Source: JAGVSZ01 sp019137045
GTDB taxonomy: Bacteria > Pseudomonadota > Gammaproteobacteria > Burkholderiales > SG8-39
Reading direction: 5' to 3'
Assembly: GCA_046347635.1 (NCBI GenBank)
Contig: JAXMFT010000013.1
Coordinates: 70,456-134,455, forward strand
Length of the DNA: 64,000 nt
Shown in pieces: positions 32,157-41,251 of the stretch. The first letter of the stretch is position 1. Every line of letters starts with the position of its first letter. The notes below the pieces were generated by a model that worked only from the letters and a program-made list of their open reading frames with translations, was not told the DNA's origin and made no database searches. Both the position numbers and the translations under genes were made by a program.

Positions 32157-32939
32157 ATGTCGGCCAACCTGAAGTCCGTCGCGACGCCCGCGGTGCGCGA
32201 GCGCGTGAGCAGCGAAGAGTGGGCGGTGCGCGTCGACCTCGCCGCGGCCTACCAGCTCGCGGCGCAGTTCCGCTGGACGGACCTCATCTACACGCACTTC
32301 TCGGCGCGCGTGCCCGGCGCCGAGCATTTCCTCATCAACGCCTACGGCCTCATGTTCGACGAGATCACCGCGTCGAACCTGGTGAAGATCGACCACGCGG
32401 GCAAGATCATCGACGATCCGACCGGCCTCGGCTACAACGAGGCCGGCTTCGTGATCCACGGCTGCGTCCACGAGGCGCGGCCGGAGATCAGCTGCGTCAT
32501 CCACACGCACACGCGCGCCGGCGTCGCGGTCTCGGCGCAGAAGTGCGGGCTGCTGCCGCTCAGCCAGCACGCGACCCGCGTCATCGCGCAGCTCACCTAC
32601 CACGACTACGAGGGCATCGCCCTCGAGATGGACGAGCGCACCCGGCTCGCGCGCGACCTCGGCCCGACCTCCAAGGCGATGATCCTGCGCAACCACGGCC
32701 TGCTCACGGCCGGCGAGTCGGTGCGCGAGGCCTTCGAGCTGATGTACTACCTCGACTGCGCGTGCCAGATCCAGGTCGACGCGCTCTCCGGGGGCGTGGA
32801 CAACGCGCTCCTCATGAGCGCGCAGGCGGCCCGCACCGCGGCCGAACAGTTCGAACGCCCGGACCGCCCGTCGGTCCACAAGGACTGGCCGGCGCTGCTG
32901 CGCCTGCTCGACCGCAAGGGCGTCGACTACCGCAGCTAG
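32157..32939 (+). CDS. class II aldolase/adducin family protein
   Basis: The 260-residue protein matches the class II aldolase/adducin fold: WTDLIYTHFSARVPGAEHFL, then ITASNLVKIDHAGKIIDD and HGCVHEARPEISCVIHTHTR, where the two His of HTHTR and a later His in ILRNHGLLTAGESVREAF provide the zinc site. Enzymes of this group split or epimerise sugar phosphates or decarboxylate acids; several members act on aromatic-acid intermediates. The start at 32157 matches the family; upstream codons are shadow. The DAO gene follows after 12 bp. Confidence 0.9.
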   Translation: MSANLKSVATPAVRERVSSEEWAVRVDLAAAYQLAAQFRWTDLIYTHFSARVPGAEHFLINAYGLMFDEITASNLVKIDHAGKIIDDPTGLGYNEAGFVIHGCVHEARPEISCVIHTHTRAGVAVSAQKCGLLPLSQHATRVIAQLTYHDYEGIALEMDERTRLARDLGPTSKAMILRNHGLLTAGESVREAFELMYYLDCACQIQVDALSGGVDNALLMSAQAARTAAEQFERPDRPSVHKDWPALLRLLDRKGVDYRS

Positions 32940-32951
32940 CCCCCGCCGCAC

Positions 32952-34085
32952 GTGCCCGAGGCCGACATCGTCATCGTCGGGGCCGGCATCGCCGGCGCCT
33001 CCGCGGCGTACGCGCTCGCCCCGCACGCGCGGGTCGTCGTGCTCGAGCGCGAAGAGCGTCCCGGCTACCACTCGACCGGCCGCTCGGCGGCGCTCTTCTC
33101 CGCCACGTACGGCAACGCGCCGGTGCGCGCGCTCGCCCGCGCCGCGCGCGCCTTTCTCGAGTCGCCGCCGGCGGGGTTCGCCGCGAACCCGTTGCTCGCA
33201 CCGCGCGGCAGCGCCGTCTACGGCGGCGCGGCGCAGGCCGACGCGCTCGCGGCGCGCTGCGCGGAGTGGCGCGCGACCGGCACCGAGGTGCGCATGCTGT
33301 CGGGCGCCGAGGTGCGCGCGCTCGTCCCGCCGCTGCGCCCCGGCGTCGCCGAGATCGGCATTCTCGAGCCGGGGGCGCGCGACATCGACGTCGACGCCCT
33401 GCACCAGGGTTTCCTGCGCGGCGCGAAGGGCGCGGGTGCGGCGTTCGTGCTGAACGCCGAGCTGCGCGCGGCCGAGTTCGGCGGCGGCCGCTGGCGGCTG
33501 CAGACGGGCGCGGGGGAGTTCGGCGCGCGCGTGCTCGTGAACGCGAGCGGCGCCTGGGCCGACGAGGTCGCACGCATTGCCGGCATCGCCCCGCTCGGCA
33601 TCCGGCCCCTGCGCCGCACCGCGGTGACCTTCGAGTGCGCGCGCTTCGGGAGCCCGCAGGCCTGGCCCATGGCGGTCAACGCCGACGAGACGCTGTACTT
33701 CAAGGCGGACGCGGGGCGTTTCCTCGCCTCGCCGGCCGACCAGACGCCGACGCCGCCGTGCGACGCCCAGCCGGAGGAGATCGACGTCGCGACGCTGCTC
33801 GACCGGCTGGAGCGCGAGACGCTGTTCGAGGTGAAGCGGCTGACGGCGAAGTGGGCGGGGCTGCGCAGCTTCGCCCCCGACCGCACGCCGGTGTGCGGGT
33901 TCGATCCGCGGCAGGCGGCCTTCTTCTGGCTCGCCGGCCAGGGCGGTTACGGGATCAAGACCTCGCCCGCGCTCTGCGCCCTCGCGGCCGCGTTGATCCT
34001 GGGGCGGCCGCTTCCCGCGGCGCTGGGCGACGAGGGGGTCGATCCGGCCGTGCTCTCGCCCGCGCGCCTGCGCGGCGGGGCCTGA
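32952..34085 (+). CDS. FAD-dependent amino acid oxidase-like protein (DAO family)
   Basis: The 377-residue protein starts at a GTG and has the FAD motif IVIVGAGIAGASAAYALA (about 6-23), the Arg/Ser segment PGYHSTGRSAALFSATYG and the C-terminal LAGQGGYGIKTSPALCALAAA. It belongs to the same DAO superfamily as the partial gene at position 1-1134 but is only distantly similar. The YHSTGRSAA segment is typical of D-arginine/D-amino acid dehydrogenase-like proteins. It probably forms an operon with the aldolase-like gene. Confidence 0.88.
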   Translation: MPEADIVIVGAGIAGASAAYALAPHARVVVLEREERPGYHSTGRSAALFSATYGNAPVRALARAARAFLESPPAGFAANPLLAPRGSAVYGGAAQADALAARCAEWRATGTEVRMLSGAEVRALVPPLRPGVAEIGILEPGARDIDVDALHQGFLRGAKGAGAAFVLNAELRAAEFGGGRWRLQTGAGEFGARVLVNASGAWADEVARIAGIAPLGIRPLRRTAVTFECARFGSPQAWPMAVNADETLYFKADAGRFLASPADQTPTPPCDAQPEEIDVATLLDRLERETLFEVKRLTAKWAGLRSFAPDRTPVCGFDPRQAAFFWLAGQGGYGIKTSPALCALAAALILGRPLPAALGDEGVDPAVLSPARLRGGA

Positions 34086-34133
34086 TCGCGCCCCGGGCGC
34101 GCGGAACGCATCACGCGCGCAGCGGCGGCCGGC

Positions 34134-35342
34134 TCACCCGGACGGCTGCGCGCGCAGCAGCGGGCGCAGCGCGACGAGCCCGAGCGCGGGCCCTGGCGCG
34201 AGCGCGAGGAACAGCCACGCGGGCGGCACGCTCGCCGCGAGCGCGCTCAGGAGCTGGATGGATGCGATGGTGATCGAGAAGCCGATGCAGTTGCCGATGG
34301 TGAGCGCGGAGCCGACCAGCTGGCGCGGCGCGTAGCGCGCGTTGAGCGCGGAGAACTGCGGCGAATCGCCGACCACGACGACGCCCCAGAACACGAGGAA
34401 GGCGAGGAAGAGCGGCGTCGGCGCCCCGAACGCGAGGGGCGAGAGCACGCAGCACGCGCCCGACGCCGCGAGCTGCGCGAACGCGACGCGCGCGCTGCCC
34501 GCGCGCAGGCTGATGCGCCCCCCGACGGCGCAGCCGACGAATCCCGCCGCAATGACGACGAACGCCCAGAGCGGGACGTTCAGCCCCGCCGCGGCGCGCG
34601 CCGCGAGCACGACCGGCACGAACGCCCAGAACGCGTACAGCTCCCACATGTGCCCGAAGTACCCGAAGCACGACGCCCGGAACTCGCGCGAGCGGAAGAT
34701 CACCGCCAGCGCGCGCGGGTCGAATTTCGCGCCCCGGGCGAGGAACGGGCCGTCGGGCACGAAGACGAGCATGACGAGCCCGCCGAGCGCCGCGAGCGCC
34801 GAGACCGCGACCAGCACGGCGCCCCACGGCAGCGCCTGACCGAGCCCGCGCAACAGGTGCGGGAAGGCCGTGCCGAGGACCAGCGCTCCGACGAGCAGGC
34901 CGAGCGCATGGCCGAGGTCGCGCTGATACCACCCGGAGGCGATCTTCATCCCGACCGGGTAGATGCCGGCGATGAAGAACCCGGTGAGAAAGCGGAACGC
35001 GAGCAGCGTGGCGAGGCCCTCGCCGAGGGCGTAGATCCCGAGATTGAAGAGCGCGCCGAGGAGCGAGCAGGCGAAGAACACGAGCCGCGGCGAGACCAGG
35101 TCCGAGAGCGCGAAGAACGCGAACGCGAGCGTGCCCGCGATGAAGCCGAGCTGCACCGCGGAAGTCGCGTAGCCGAGCGCCGCGGGCGCGAGTCCCCACG
35201 CGGCCTGCAGGTCGCCGAGCACCGCGTTGCCGGCGAACCACAGCGACGTGCCCGCGAACTGCGAGAGCACGATCGCGGGCAGGATCCAGGACGGCCGGCG
35301 GACGGCGACGGCTCCGGCCGAGGCGCGCAGCGCGTCGTTCAC
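34134..35342 (-). CDS. MFS transporter
   Basis: The 402-residue protein has about 12 hydrophobic helices, with the N-terminal segment WILPAIVLSQFAGTSLWFAG, the conserved GIYPVGMKIASGWYQRDLGHALG in the middle of the first half and GNCIGFSITIASIQLL near the end. The helix pattern and acidic/basic loop after TM2 fit the major facilitator superfamily; the substrate is unknown. It starts with a GTG at 35342 that overlaps the stop of the SRAP gene (GTGA), so it is expressed with it. Confidence 0.85.
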   Translation of the reverse strand: MNDALRASAGAVAVRRPSWILPAIVLSQFAGTSLWFAGNAVLGDLQAAWGLAPAALGYATSAVQLGFIAGTLAFAFFALSDLVSPRLVFFACSLLGALFNLGIYALGEGLATLLAFRFLTGFFIAGIYPVGMKIASGWYQRDLGHALGLLVGALVLGTAFPHLLRGLGQALPWGAVLVAVSALAALGGLVMLVFVPDGPFLARGAKFDPRALAVIFRSREFRASCFGYFGHMWELYAFWAFVPVVLAARAAAGLNVPLWAFVVIAAGFVGCAVGGRISLRAGSARVAFAQLAASGACCVLSPLAFGAPTPLFLAFLVFWGVVVVGDSPQFSALNARYAPRQLVGSALTIGNCIGFSITIASIQLLSALAASVPPAWLFLALAPGPALGLVALRPLLRAQPSG

Positions 35343-36055
35343 GGGTGCGGGAGCGCGATCGGCTCGATCAGCCGCGGACCCTCGGCGCCGCGGCCGTTGA
35401 TCGCCGTGCTCACCGGCGCGTACCGGAAGTCGGTCGCCGCGCCCGCCACGATCGCGGCCACCCGCGCCGCATCGGTGAGCGCGGGGTCCACCCACTCCGC
35501 GTGGGCCGCCGCCGGCAGGACCACGGGCATGCGGTCGTGGACCTCGCCCACCCTGCCCGCGGCCGCGCGGGTGAGGATCGCGCAGCTCAGCGCCGCCGCC
35601 TCGGCCTCCGGCGCGCGGCGCGCGGCCATGAGCCCCGCGAAGCAGAACGGCGCGCCGTCCGCGCGGCGCATGAAGTACGGCTGCTTGTAGCGCTTCACCT
35701 CGCCGGTCGCGCGGTCGATCCGCTCCATTTCGCGCCATTCGTACCAGCCCTCGGCCGGGATCAGGCAGCGCGCGCGGCGGTACGCGTCGCGCCACATCGG
35801 CTTCGCCGCGGCCTCCTCCGAGCGCGCGTTGATCGTCGACTGCGGCGCCCGCGCCTCCTTCCACCAGTGCGGGATGAATCCCCACCGCGCCATCACGAGC
35901 TCGAGCGCGCCCGACCCCGGCGCCGCGCGCAGGATCGGCACGGGGGTGGTCGGCAGGACGTTGTAGCGCCGCTCGAACGGATCGCCGCTCGCGCGGCCGA
36001 CGTGCCACGCGCGCTCGATCGCGGCGGAGTCGGGATGGACGTAGCGGCCGCACAT
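35339..36055 (-). CDS. yedK: SRAP domain protein (YedK/HMCES), abasic-site DNA-protein crosslinker
   Basis: The 238-residue protein starts MCGRYVHP, with the catalytic Cys2 exposed after Met removal. It has RYNVLPTTPVPIL, the INARSEE motif, CLIPAEGWYEW with the active-site Glu and VHDRMPVVL with the active-site His. YedK proteins form a thiazolidine link with abasic sites in single-stranded DNA and so protect replication forks. A gene for DNA repair followed by an overlapping MFS transporter is an odd pairing. The 36056-36241 spacer has no gene. Confidence 0.95.
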   Translation of the reverse strand: MCGRYVHPDSAAIERAWHVGRASGDPFERRYNVLPTTPVPILRAAPGSGALELVMARWGFIPHWWKEARAPQSTINARSEEAAAKPMWRDAYRRARCLIPAEGWYEWREMERIDRATGEVKRYKQPYFMRRADGAPFCFAGLMAARRAPEAEAAALSCAILTRAAAGRVGEVHDRMPVVLPAAAHAEWVDPALTDAARVAAIVAGAATDFRYAPVSTAINGRGAEGPRLIEPIALPHP

Positions 36056-36241
36056 GACGCCATTGTCCGCGTTTCGACGCCCCGGGGACCGGGCGTGCCC
36101 GGCGGCGACCGGACCGGAACAATCTCACGCCCGCACGGGCCGGCCGCGATCCGCACGGCACTACGCCCGCTCGCGTCCCGCCGCGCGCGGGTAGAAAGGC
36201 GCTGACGCCGGCGCTGCCGGCAGCCGATTGCAGGAGGAACC

Positions 36242-36877
36242 ATGGCCATCAGACACCTCGTCGTCGCGGCGGCGGTCGCGAGTCTCGCGCTGATCGCGAG
36301 CGACGCGGACGCAAAGGGCGTCAAGTTGAGATCGAAGTCGGGCGCGAGCGCGTCGAGCGACACCGCGGCCGCGGCGAAGAAGACCGTCCGCGACGAGGAC
36401 CCGGCGTTCAGCGCGGACAGCCTCAAGAAGACGAAGAAGCCCGCAGCGGACGACCGGAACGCCGACTCCGGCTCCGGCTCCGGCATCACGATCAACGCGT
36501 CGCGCATGCGGGCGTCGTCGCAGCAGGCCGCGCCTTCCGGCGGCCCGGCGATCGTCCCCGCCTCGGCGGCCGCCACACCCGCCGGCGCGGCGCCCGCCGC
36601 CGACGAGGGGGCGAAGCGCGAGCGGGCCGCGGAGCTCGCCGCCCTCCAGCGCAAATTCGACGAGGAGACCCGGGCGCGGCAGGCCGAGGCGTCGCGCCGC
36701 AAGGCGGCCGAAGCCGACGCCGAGCGCAAGCGCGCCGCCCAGCAGGAAGAGGCCCGCCGCGCGGCCGAAGCGAAGCAGCGCGAGGCGCGTCGGACGCAGC
36801 ACGCCTCCGCCCCACCGGCGTGCGTCATCAAGCCGGCGATGTCGGACGAAGACCTCGCGAAGTGTCGCGGGCGCTAA
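36242..36877 (+). CDS. secreted coiled-coil hypothetical protein
   Basis: The 211-residue protein has a signal peptide (MAIRHLVVAAAVASLALIAS, cleavage near DADA) and an AGGAGGAA ribosome site. The mature part is low complexity: a Ser/Lys/Asp-rich region with DSGSGSGITINASRM, an Ala/Pro stretch, then a charged helix from about residue 120 to 185 rich in Glu, Arg and Ala (for example ERAAELAALQRKFDEETRAR) that should form a coiled coil. Two cysteines are present, one in PPACVIKPAM and one in the last residues (AKCRGR). No known domain is seen. A strong terminator follows. Confidence 0.75.
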   Translation: MAIRHLVVAAAVASLALIASDADAKGVKLRSKSGASASSDTAAAAKKTVRDEDPAFSADSLKKTKKPAADDRNADSGSGSGITINASRMRASSQQAAPSGGPAIVPASAAATPAGAAPAADEGAKRERAAELAALQRKFDEETRARQAEASRRKAAEADAERKRAAQQEEARRAAEAKQREARRTQHASAPPACVIKPAMSDEDLAKCRGR

Positions 36878-36913
36878 CGGCGCCCTGCTCGGGCCCGGAA
36901 ACGGACCCGACTC

Positions 36914-36949
36914 AACGAAGAGCGGCGGGCAACCGCCGCTCTTCGTTTT
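36914..36949 (+). terminator. Rho-independent terminator
   Basis: A perfect 15-bp stem, AACGAAGAGCGGCGG and its exact reverse complement, closes on a GCAA tetraloop and ends in TTTT. It lies 37 bp after the coiled-coil gene. Reversed, the stem starts with AAAACGAAGAGC, so it could also stop transcription from the right to a lesser degree. The 281-bp spacer up to 37158 holds nothing else recognisable. Confidence 0.9.
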
Positions 36950-37158
36950 CGGGGTCGCGCCCGCCGGATCGGGGAAAAGCCGCGGGACCGACCGCGTCGC
37001 CCGGCCGCGTCGCCCGGCCGCGGCTTGCCCCGCGTGCAGCGGGACGCTATGTTCGGCCCCTCTTCTCGCACGCCGCGCCGATCGATGCCCGCGACCCGCC
37101 CCACCGGCCTTCTACCGCACCGCGGCCGCGGCGCCCCGACGCGCGCGCGCATCGGCTG

Positions 37159-38571
37159 ATGCGACCGCGATCGATCATCGAGAAGATCTGGGACGCCCAC
37201 CTCGTCGCCGAGATGGGCGACGGGCAGGCACTGCTGCACGTCGACCGCGTCTTCCTGCACGAGCTCACCGGGCCGCAGGCGCTCGCGGCGCTGGCCGCGG
37301 CCGGCCGCGCGGTGGCCCAGCCCGCGCTCGTGTTCGGCGTCATCGACCACATCGTCGCAACCGGGCCCGGTCTGAGCGGGAGCGCGCGCGAGCAGGCCGG
37401 CGCAGCGTTCATCCGCAGCTTCCGGGACCTCGCGCGCCGCGCCGGCGTGCGGCTCTTCGATCTCGACGACCCGCGCCAGGGCATCGTGCACGTGGTCGCG
37501 CCCGAGCAGGGCATCGCGCTGCCCGGGTGCACGCTGGTGTGCCCCGACAGCCACACCTGCACCGTGGGCGGCATCGGCGCGCTCGCCTGGGGCATCGGCT
37601 CCACCGAATGCGAGCACGCGGTCGCGACGCAGACCCTCGCGCGGCGGCGCCCCGGGACCATGCGCGTCGAGTTCCGCGGGCGGCCCGCAGCCGGCGTCAC
37701 CGCGAAGGACATGATCCTCGCGTTGATCGGCAGGTACGGCGCCGCGGGAGGCGCGAGCCGCGCGATCGAGTTCTGCGGCGAGGCGGTGGCCGGGCTCGGC
37801 GTGGAAGCGCGCCTCACGCTGTGCAACATGGCGGTCGAGTTCGGCGCGTGGACCGGGCTCGTCGCGCCCGACGACACGACCATCGAGTGGCTCGCGGGCC
37901 GCCCGTTCGCGCCGCGCGCGGCGCACTGGGAGGCGGCGGTCGCGCACTGGCGCGCGCTCGCCACGGACGACGGCGCGCGCTGGGACGCGCAGCTCGACCT
38001 CGACTGCGCGGCGCTCGCGCCGCAGGTCACCTGGGGCACGAGCCCCGCGCACGTGGTCGGCATCGACGGCGTCGTGCCCGATCCCGCAGCGGCGCCCGAC
38101 GCGACGGCGCGCGCCGGGATCGAGCGCGCGCTCGCCTACATGGACCTCCGGCCGGCCCAGCCCCTCGCCGGGCTCCCGATCGAGGCGGCGTTCATCGGCT
38201 CGTGCGCCAACAGCCGGCTCCCGGACCTGCGCGCGGCGGCGGCGCTCCTGCGCGGCCGGCGCGTGGCGCCGGGCGTCAAGGCGCTGGTGGTGCCGGGCTC
38301 GACCGCGCTCAAGCGGGCGGCGGAGGCCGAGGGGCTCCACCGCGTGTTCGCGGCGGCGGGGTTCGAGTGGCGCGAGAGCGGCTGCTCGCTCTGCTTCCAC
38401 TCCGGCGGCGACAGTTTCGGGGCCGCCCGCCGCGTCATCACCAGCACCAACCGCAACTTCGAGGGCCGGCAGGGGCCGGGCGTGCGCTCGCACCTCGCGA
38501 GCCCGCTCACCGTCGCGGCCTCGGCGGTCGCCGGCCGCATCGCCGACCCGCGCGCGCTCGCGCCACGCTGA
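37159..38571 (+). CDS. LeuC-like aconitase-family hydro-lyase, large subunit
   Basis: The 470-residue protein has the Fe-S aconitase fold: CPDSHTCTVGGIGALAWGIG with the first active-site loop, the cluster cysteine in IGSCANSRLPDLRAAA and the paired cysteines in ESGCSLC, then TSTNRNFEGRQGPG. Several motifs differ from 3-isopropylmalate dehydratase: DHNV is DHIV, GCSMCLAMN becomes GCSLCFHSG, and RCASTSNRNF becomes RVITSTNRNF. This points to another substrate such as maleate or a methylmalate. The small subunit overlaps its stop (TGATG). No leuA or leuB is nearby, but a gentisate dioxygenase lies 2.7 kb downstream. Confidence 0.88.
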   Translation: MRPRSIIEKIWDAHLVAEMGDGQALLHVDRVFLHELTGPQALAALAAAGRAVAQPALVFGVIDHIVATGPGLSGSAREQAGAAFIRSFRDLARRAGVRLFDLDDPRQGIVHVVAPEQGIALPGCTLVCPDSHTCTVGGIGALAWGIGSTECEHAVATQTLARRRPGTMRVEFRGRPAAGVTAKDMILALIGRYGAAGGASRAIEFCGEAVAGLGVEARLTLCNMAVEFGAWTGLVAPDDTTIEWLAGRPFAPRAAHWEAAVAHWRALATDDGARWDAQLDLDCAALAPQVTWGTSPAHVVGIDGVVPDPAAAPDATARAGIERALAYMDLRPAQPLAGLPIEAAFIGSCANSRLPDLRAAAALLRGRRVAPGVKALVVPGSTALKRAAEAEGLHRVFAAAGFEWRESGCSLCFHSGGDSFGAARRVITSTNRNFEGRQGPGVRSHLASPLTVAASAVAGRIADPRALAPR

Positions 38572-39185
38572 TGGAACGGTTCGTCCGACTCCAGGCGCTC
38601 GCTGCGCCGCTGCTGCGCCCGAACGTCGACACCGACGTGATCATTCCGGCACGCGAGATCACCTCGCCCACGCGCGCGGGCTACGGCGAGAAGCTCTTCT
38701 CCTCGTGGCGCTACCTCACGCCCGACCGCCGGCCGAATCCGGATTTCGTGCTGAACCGGCCGCCGTTCGAGCGCGCGCAGATCCTCCTCGCCGGCGACAA
38801 CTTCGGGTGCGGCTCCTCGCGCGAGATGGCGGTGTGGGCGCTGCGGCAGTTCGGCTTCCGCTGCGTGATCGCGCCGTCGTTCGGCGCCATCTTCCAGGCG
38901 AACTGCCATCGCAACGGCGTGCTCCCGGTCGTGCTGCCCGCAGCGGTCGTGGAAGCGCTCGGCGCGGAGGCCGGCGCGGGCACGCTCGAGCTCGACGTCG
39001 ATCTGGAAGCCTGCACCGTCGGCGCGCCCGGGGGACGCGTCTTCGGCTTCGCGATCGGCGCGACCGAGCGCGCGATGCTGCTCGCCGGGCTGGACGAGAT
39101 CGGCCTGACGCTCGCGCGCCGCGACGCGATCGCCGCGTTCCAGGCGCGCGACCGGGACGCCCGGCCGTGGATCTGGTCCCTGTAG
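38571..39185 (+). CDS. LeuD-like aconitase-family hydro-lyase, small subunit
   Basis: The 204-residue swivel-domain protein has NVDTDVIIPAREITSPTRAG at the N-terminus, NFGCGSSREMAVWALRQFGF in the centre and SFGAIFQANCHRNGVLPV. In 3-isopropylmalate isomerase the central motif is normally SSREHA; here His is Met, in line with altered specificity. It joins the LeuC-like subunit to form the active enzyme. Start and upstream stop overlap, so the pair is translated together. Confidence 0.88.
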   Translation: MERFVRLQALAAPLLRPNVDTDVIIPAREITSPTRAGYGEKLFSSWRYLTPDRRPNPDFVLNRPPFERAQILLAGDNFGCGSSREMAVWALRQFGFRCVIAPSFGAIFQANCHRNGVLPVVLPAAVVEALGAEAGAGTLELDVDLEACTVGAPGGRVFGFAIGATERAMLLAGLDEIGLTLARRDAIAAFQARDRDARPWIWSL

Positions 39186-39207
39186 AATGCGGCCGAGGAG
39201 GGAGACC

Positions 39208-39651
39208 ATGAAGCACACGACACGGCTCGCCGTCGCGATGCTGGCGCTCGCCCCGGCGCTCGCGTCGGGTGAGGAACTCGATCTCGGGCAGGTGCTCGAC
39301 AAGGGCGCGGTGAAGCTGGGGAAGGCGGACCTCGAGGGGCTCATCCCCGGCAGCACGACGAAGTTCTCGCAGTGGACCACCGGGCCGCGCGGACAGGCCA
39401 ACGTCGAATACAGCTGGGAGAACCCGCCGGACGGCGCCTCCTTCCGCGCCTACGGCCGCGGACAGCAGACCAGCTTCGACGGCACGGGAACGTGGTCGAT
39501 TTCCCGCGACGGACGCTATTGCTGGGACATCACCTTCACCCGCCAGTGGAAGACCTGCCGGTTCGTGTTCAAGGCCGGCGACGGTTACTACCTGTCGCCC
39601 GCGGCGGACGACCGGGCCGCGAAGGCGCTCTCGGTGAAGTTCTCGAAGTGA
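39208..39651 (+). CDS. exported DUF995-like small protein
   Basis: The 147-residue protein has a signal peptide (MKHTTRLAVAMLALAPALAS, then GEELD) and GAGGAGGGAG before the ATG at 39208. The mature part has GTWSISRDGRYCWDITFTRQ, then WKTCRFVFKAGDGYYLSPAA, a pattern of paired Cys and aromatic residues resembling DUF995 proteins. The role is unknown. It follows the LeuD-like gene by 22 bp and could be co-transcribed, although its own ribosome site and a TAGAAT just upstream (39183-39188) suggest an independent start. Confidence 0.75.
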   Translation: MKHTTRLAVAMLALAPALASGEELDLGQVLDKGAVKLGKADLEGLIPGSTTKFSQWTTGPRGQANVEYSWENPPDGASFRAYGRGQQTSFDGTGTWSISRDGRYCWDITFTRQWKTCRFVFKAGDGYYLSPAADDRAAKALSVKFSK

Positions 39652-39778
39652 CCGCAGTCGCTTCAGCGCGGGTCCGACCGGGCGCGAGCCCCGCGTAGCG
39701 CTGCGCCAGGTCTCCGGCGTCGGCCTGCCGCGCCCTGCGCGGAGGATCGGCGCCGCGACGGGCCCCGCCGCCGCCGCG

Positions 39779-41061
39779 TCAGCCCGCGCCCAGCCGCTCG
39801 TGGATCCAGCGCGCCACCGCGAGCGTGCGCGCGTCGTCGCCGCTGCGCCCGATCACCTGGAGCCCGACCGGCAGCCCGCTCGGCCCGGTCGCGACCGGCA
39901 CGGTGACGCAGGGCACGTGCAGCAGGGTCCACACGCGGTTCATCACCGGGTTGCCGGTGGACTCGAGTCCGACCGGCGCCTCGCCGGTCGTGCTCGGCGC
40001 GAGCAGCACGTGGCACGCGTCGAAGACGCCGGGCAGCGCCGCGCGGGCGAGGTGCGCGAGCTCGCGCGCGCGGTCGTAGCGCGCGGCGGTGACCTGCGCG
40101 CCCGCGTCGAGCAGCTCGCGCAGGCGCGAGCTCAGCCGGCCGTTGTGGTGCGCGCGCTCGAAGCCGAGGTTGCGCGCGATCTCGTAGCCGAGGATGTCGC
40201 CGTGCGCGTCGCCGAGCGGCGCGAAGTCGGCGGGCAGATCGACCTGGATGACGCGCGCGCCCGCCGCCGCGAGCCCGCGCGCGGCCGCGTCCATCGCCGT
40301 CGCGACCTCCGGCCGGGTCTCGCGCCAGTCGTGCGTGCGGCACAGGCCCACCCACGGGCGCTCGGCGCGCGCGAGGTCCACCAGCTCGTCGCGGCCGCAG
40401 AGCGCGCCGACCATCAGCGCGGCGTCGTCGACGGTGCGCGCGATCGCGCCCACCGTGTCGAGGCTCTCGGACAGGAGCTTCACGCCGGCGCGGCTCAGCG
40501 TGCCGAAGGTGGGCTTGTACCCGACCACCCCGCAGAAGCTCGCCGGCCGGATGATCGAGCCCACCGTCTGCGTGCCGAACGCGAGCGGCACCATCCCGTC
40601 GGCGACCGCCGCCGCCGAGCCGCTCGACGAGCCGCCGGGCGTGTGCTCGAAGTCGTGCGGGTTGACGGTGGCGGCCGGCGCGAAGTGGCGAACTCGGTGG
40701 TGACGGTCTTCCCGACGACGATCGCCCCCGCGGCGCGCGCCGACGCGACCACCGCCGCGTCCCACGCGGGGCGATGCCCCGCGTAGATCGACGAGCCGTA
40801 CGCGGTCGGCATGTCCGCGGTGTCCATCAGGTCCTTCACGCCGAGCGGCAGGCCGTGCAGCGGCCCGCGCACCGGCCCGGCATCCAGCGCCTGCGCCTGG
40901 TGGCGGGCGCGCTCGGGGTCGAGGAACGCCCAGGCGTGGAGCGCCGGCTCGCGCGCGGCGATGCGCTCGAGCGCCGCCTCGAGGACGTCGGCCGCGCGCA
41001 GCTGGCGCGACCGGAGCCAGGCCGCGATCTCGGCCGCGGGCACGCGCGTCAGATCCTTCAT
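39779..41061 (-). pseudogene. amidase signature family hydrolase, interrupted by one frameshift
   Basis: Two minus-strand reading frames together make one amidase. The first (from the ATG at 41061) gives MKDLTRVPAAEIAAWLRSRQ, the catalytic-lysine region GLPLGVKDLMDT and GKTVTTEFA. The second continues FAPAATVNPHDFEHTPGGSS with the Gly-Gly-Ser-Ser signature and runs to the stop at 39779. The join at about 40685-40692 needs one extra base between EFA and HFAPAA. With it the protein would be about 427 residues and intact. It is either a recent pseudogene or a sequencing error. It lies opposite the gentisate dioxygenase gene. Confidence 0.85.
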
Positions 41062-41155
41062 GGGGCGGGCTCCCTCGTGCGGCGGCCGGCGGCCCGCGCG
41101 TCGGCGGGCGCCATGCCAGTGCCGGGCAGTCCGACTCCGATCGCCATCTCGGGGA

Positions 41156-41175
41156 CGCCTCCTGATCGGGAGGCG
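41156..41175. promoter_or_regulatory. inverted repeat upstream of gentisate dioxygenase
   Basis: CGCCTCC and its reverse complement GGAGGCG are separated by 6 bp (TGATCG), in the divergent spacer between the amidase and dioxygenase genes. It could be an operator; there is no T-tract for a terminator. Confidence 0.35.
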
Positions 41176-41251
41176 AAGTATGCGCCGTACGGCGAGCGTG
41201 CGCTGCGCGTGCGGCTAAACTAGCGCGCTCCCTCCGCCCAAGGCATCAGCC

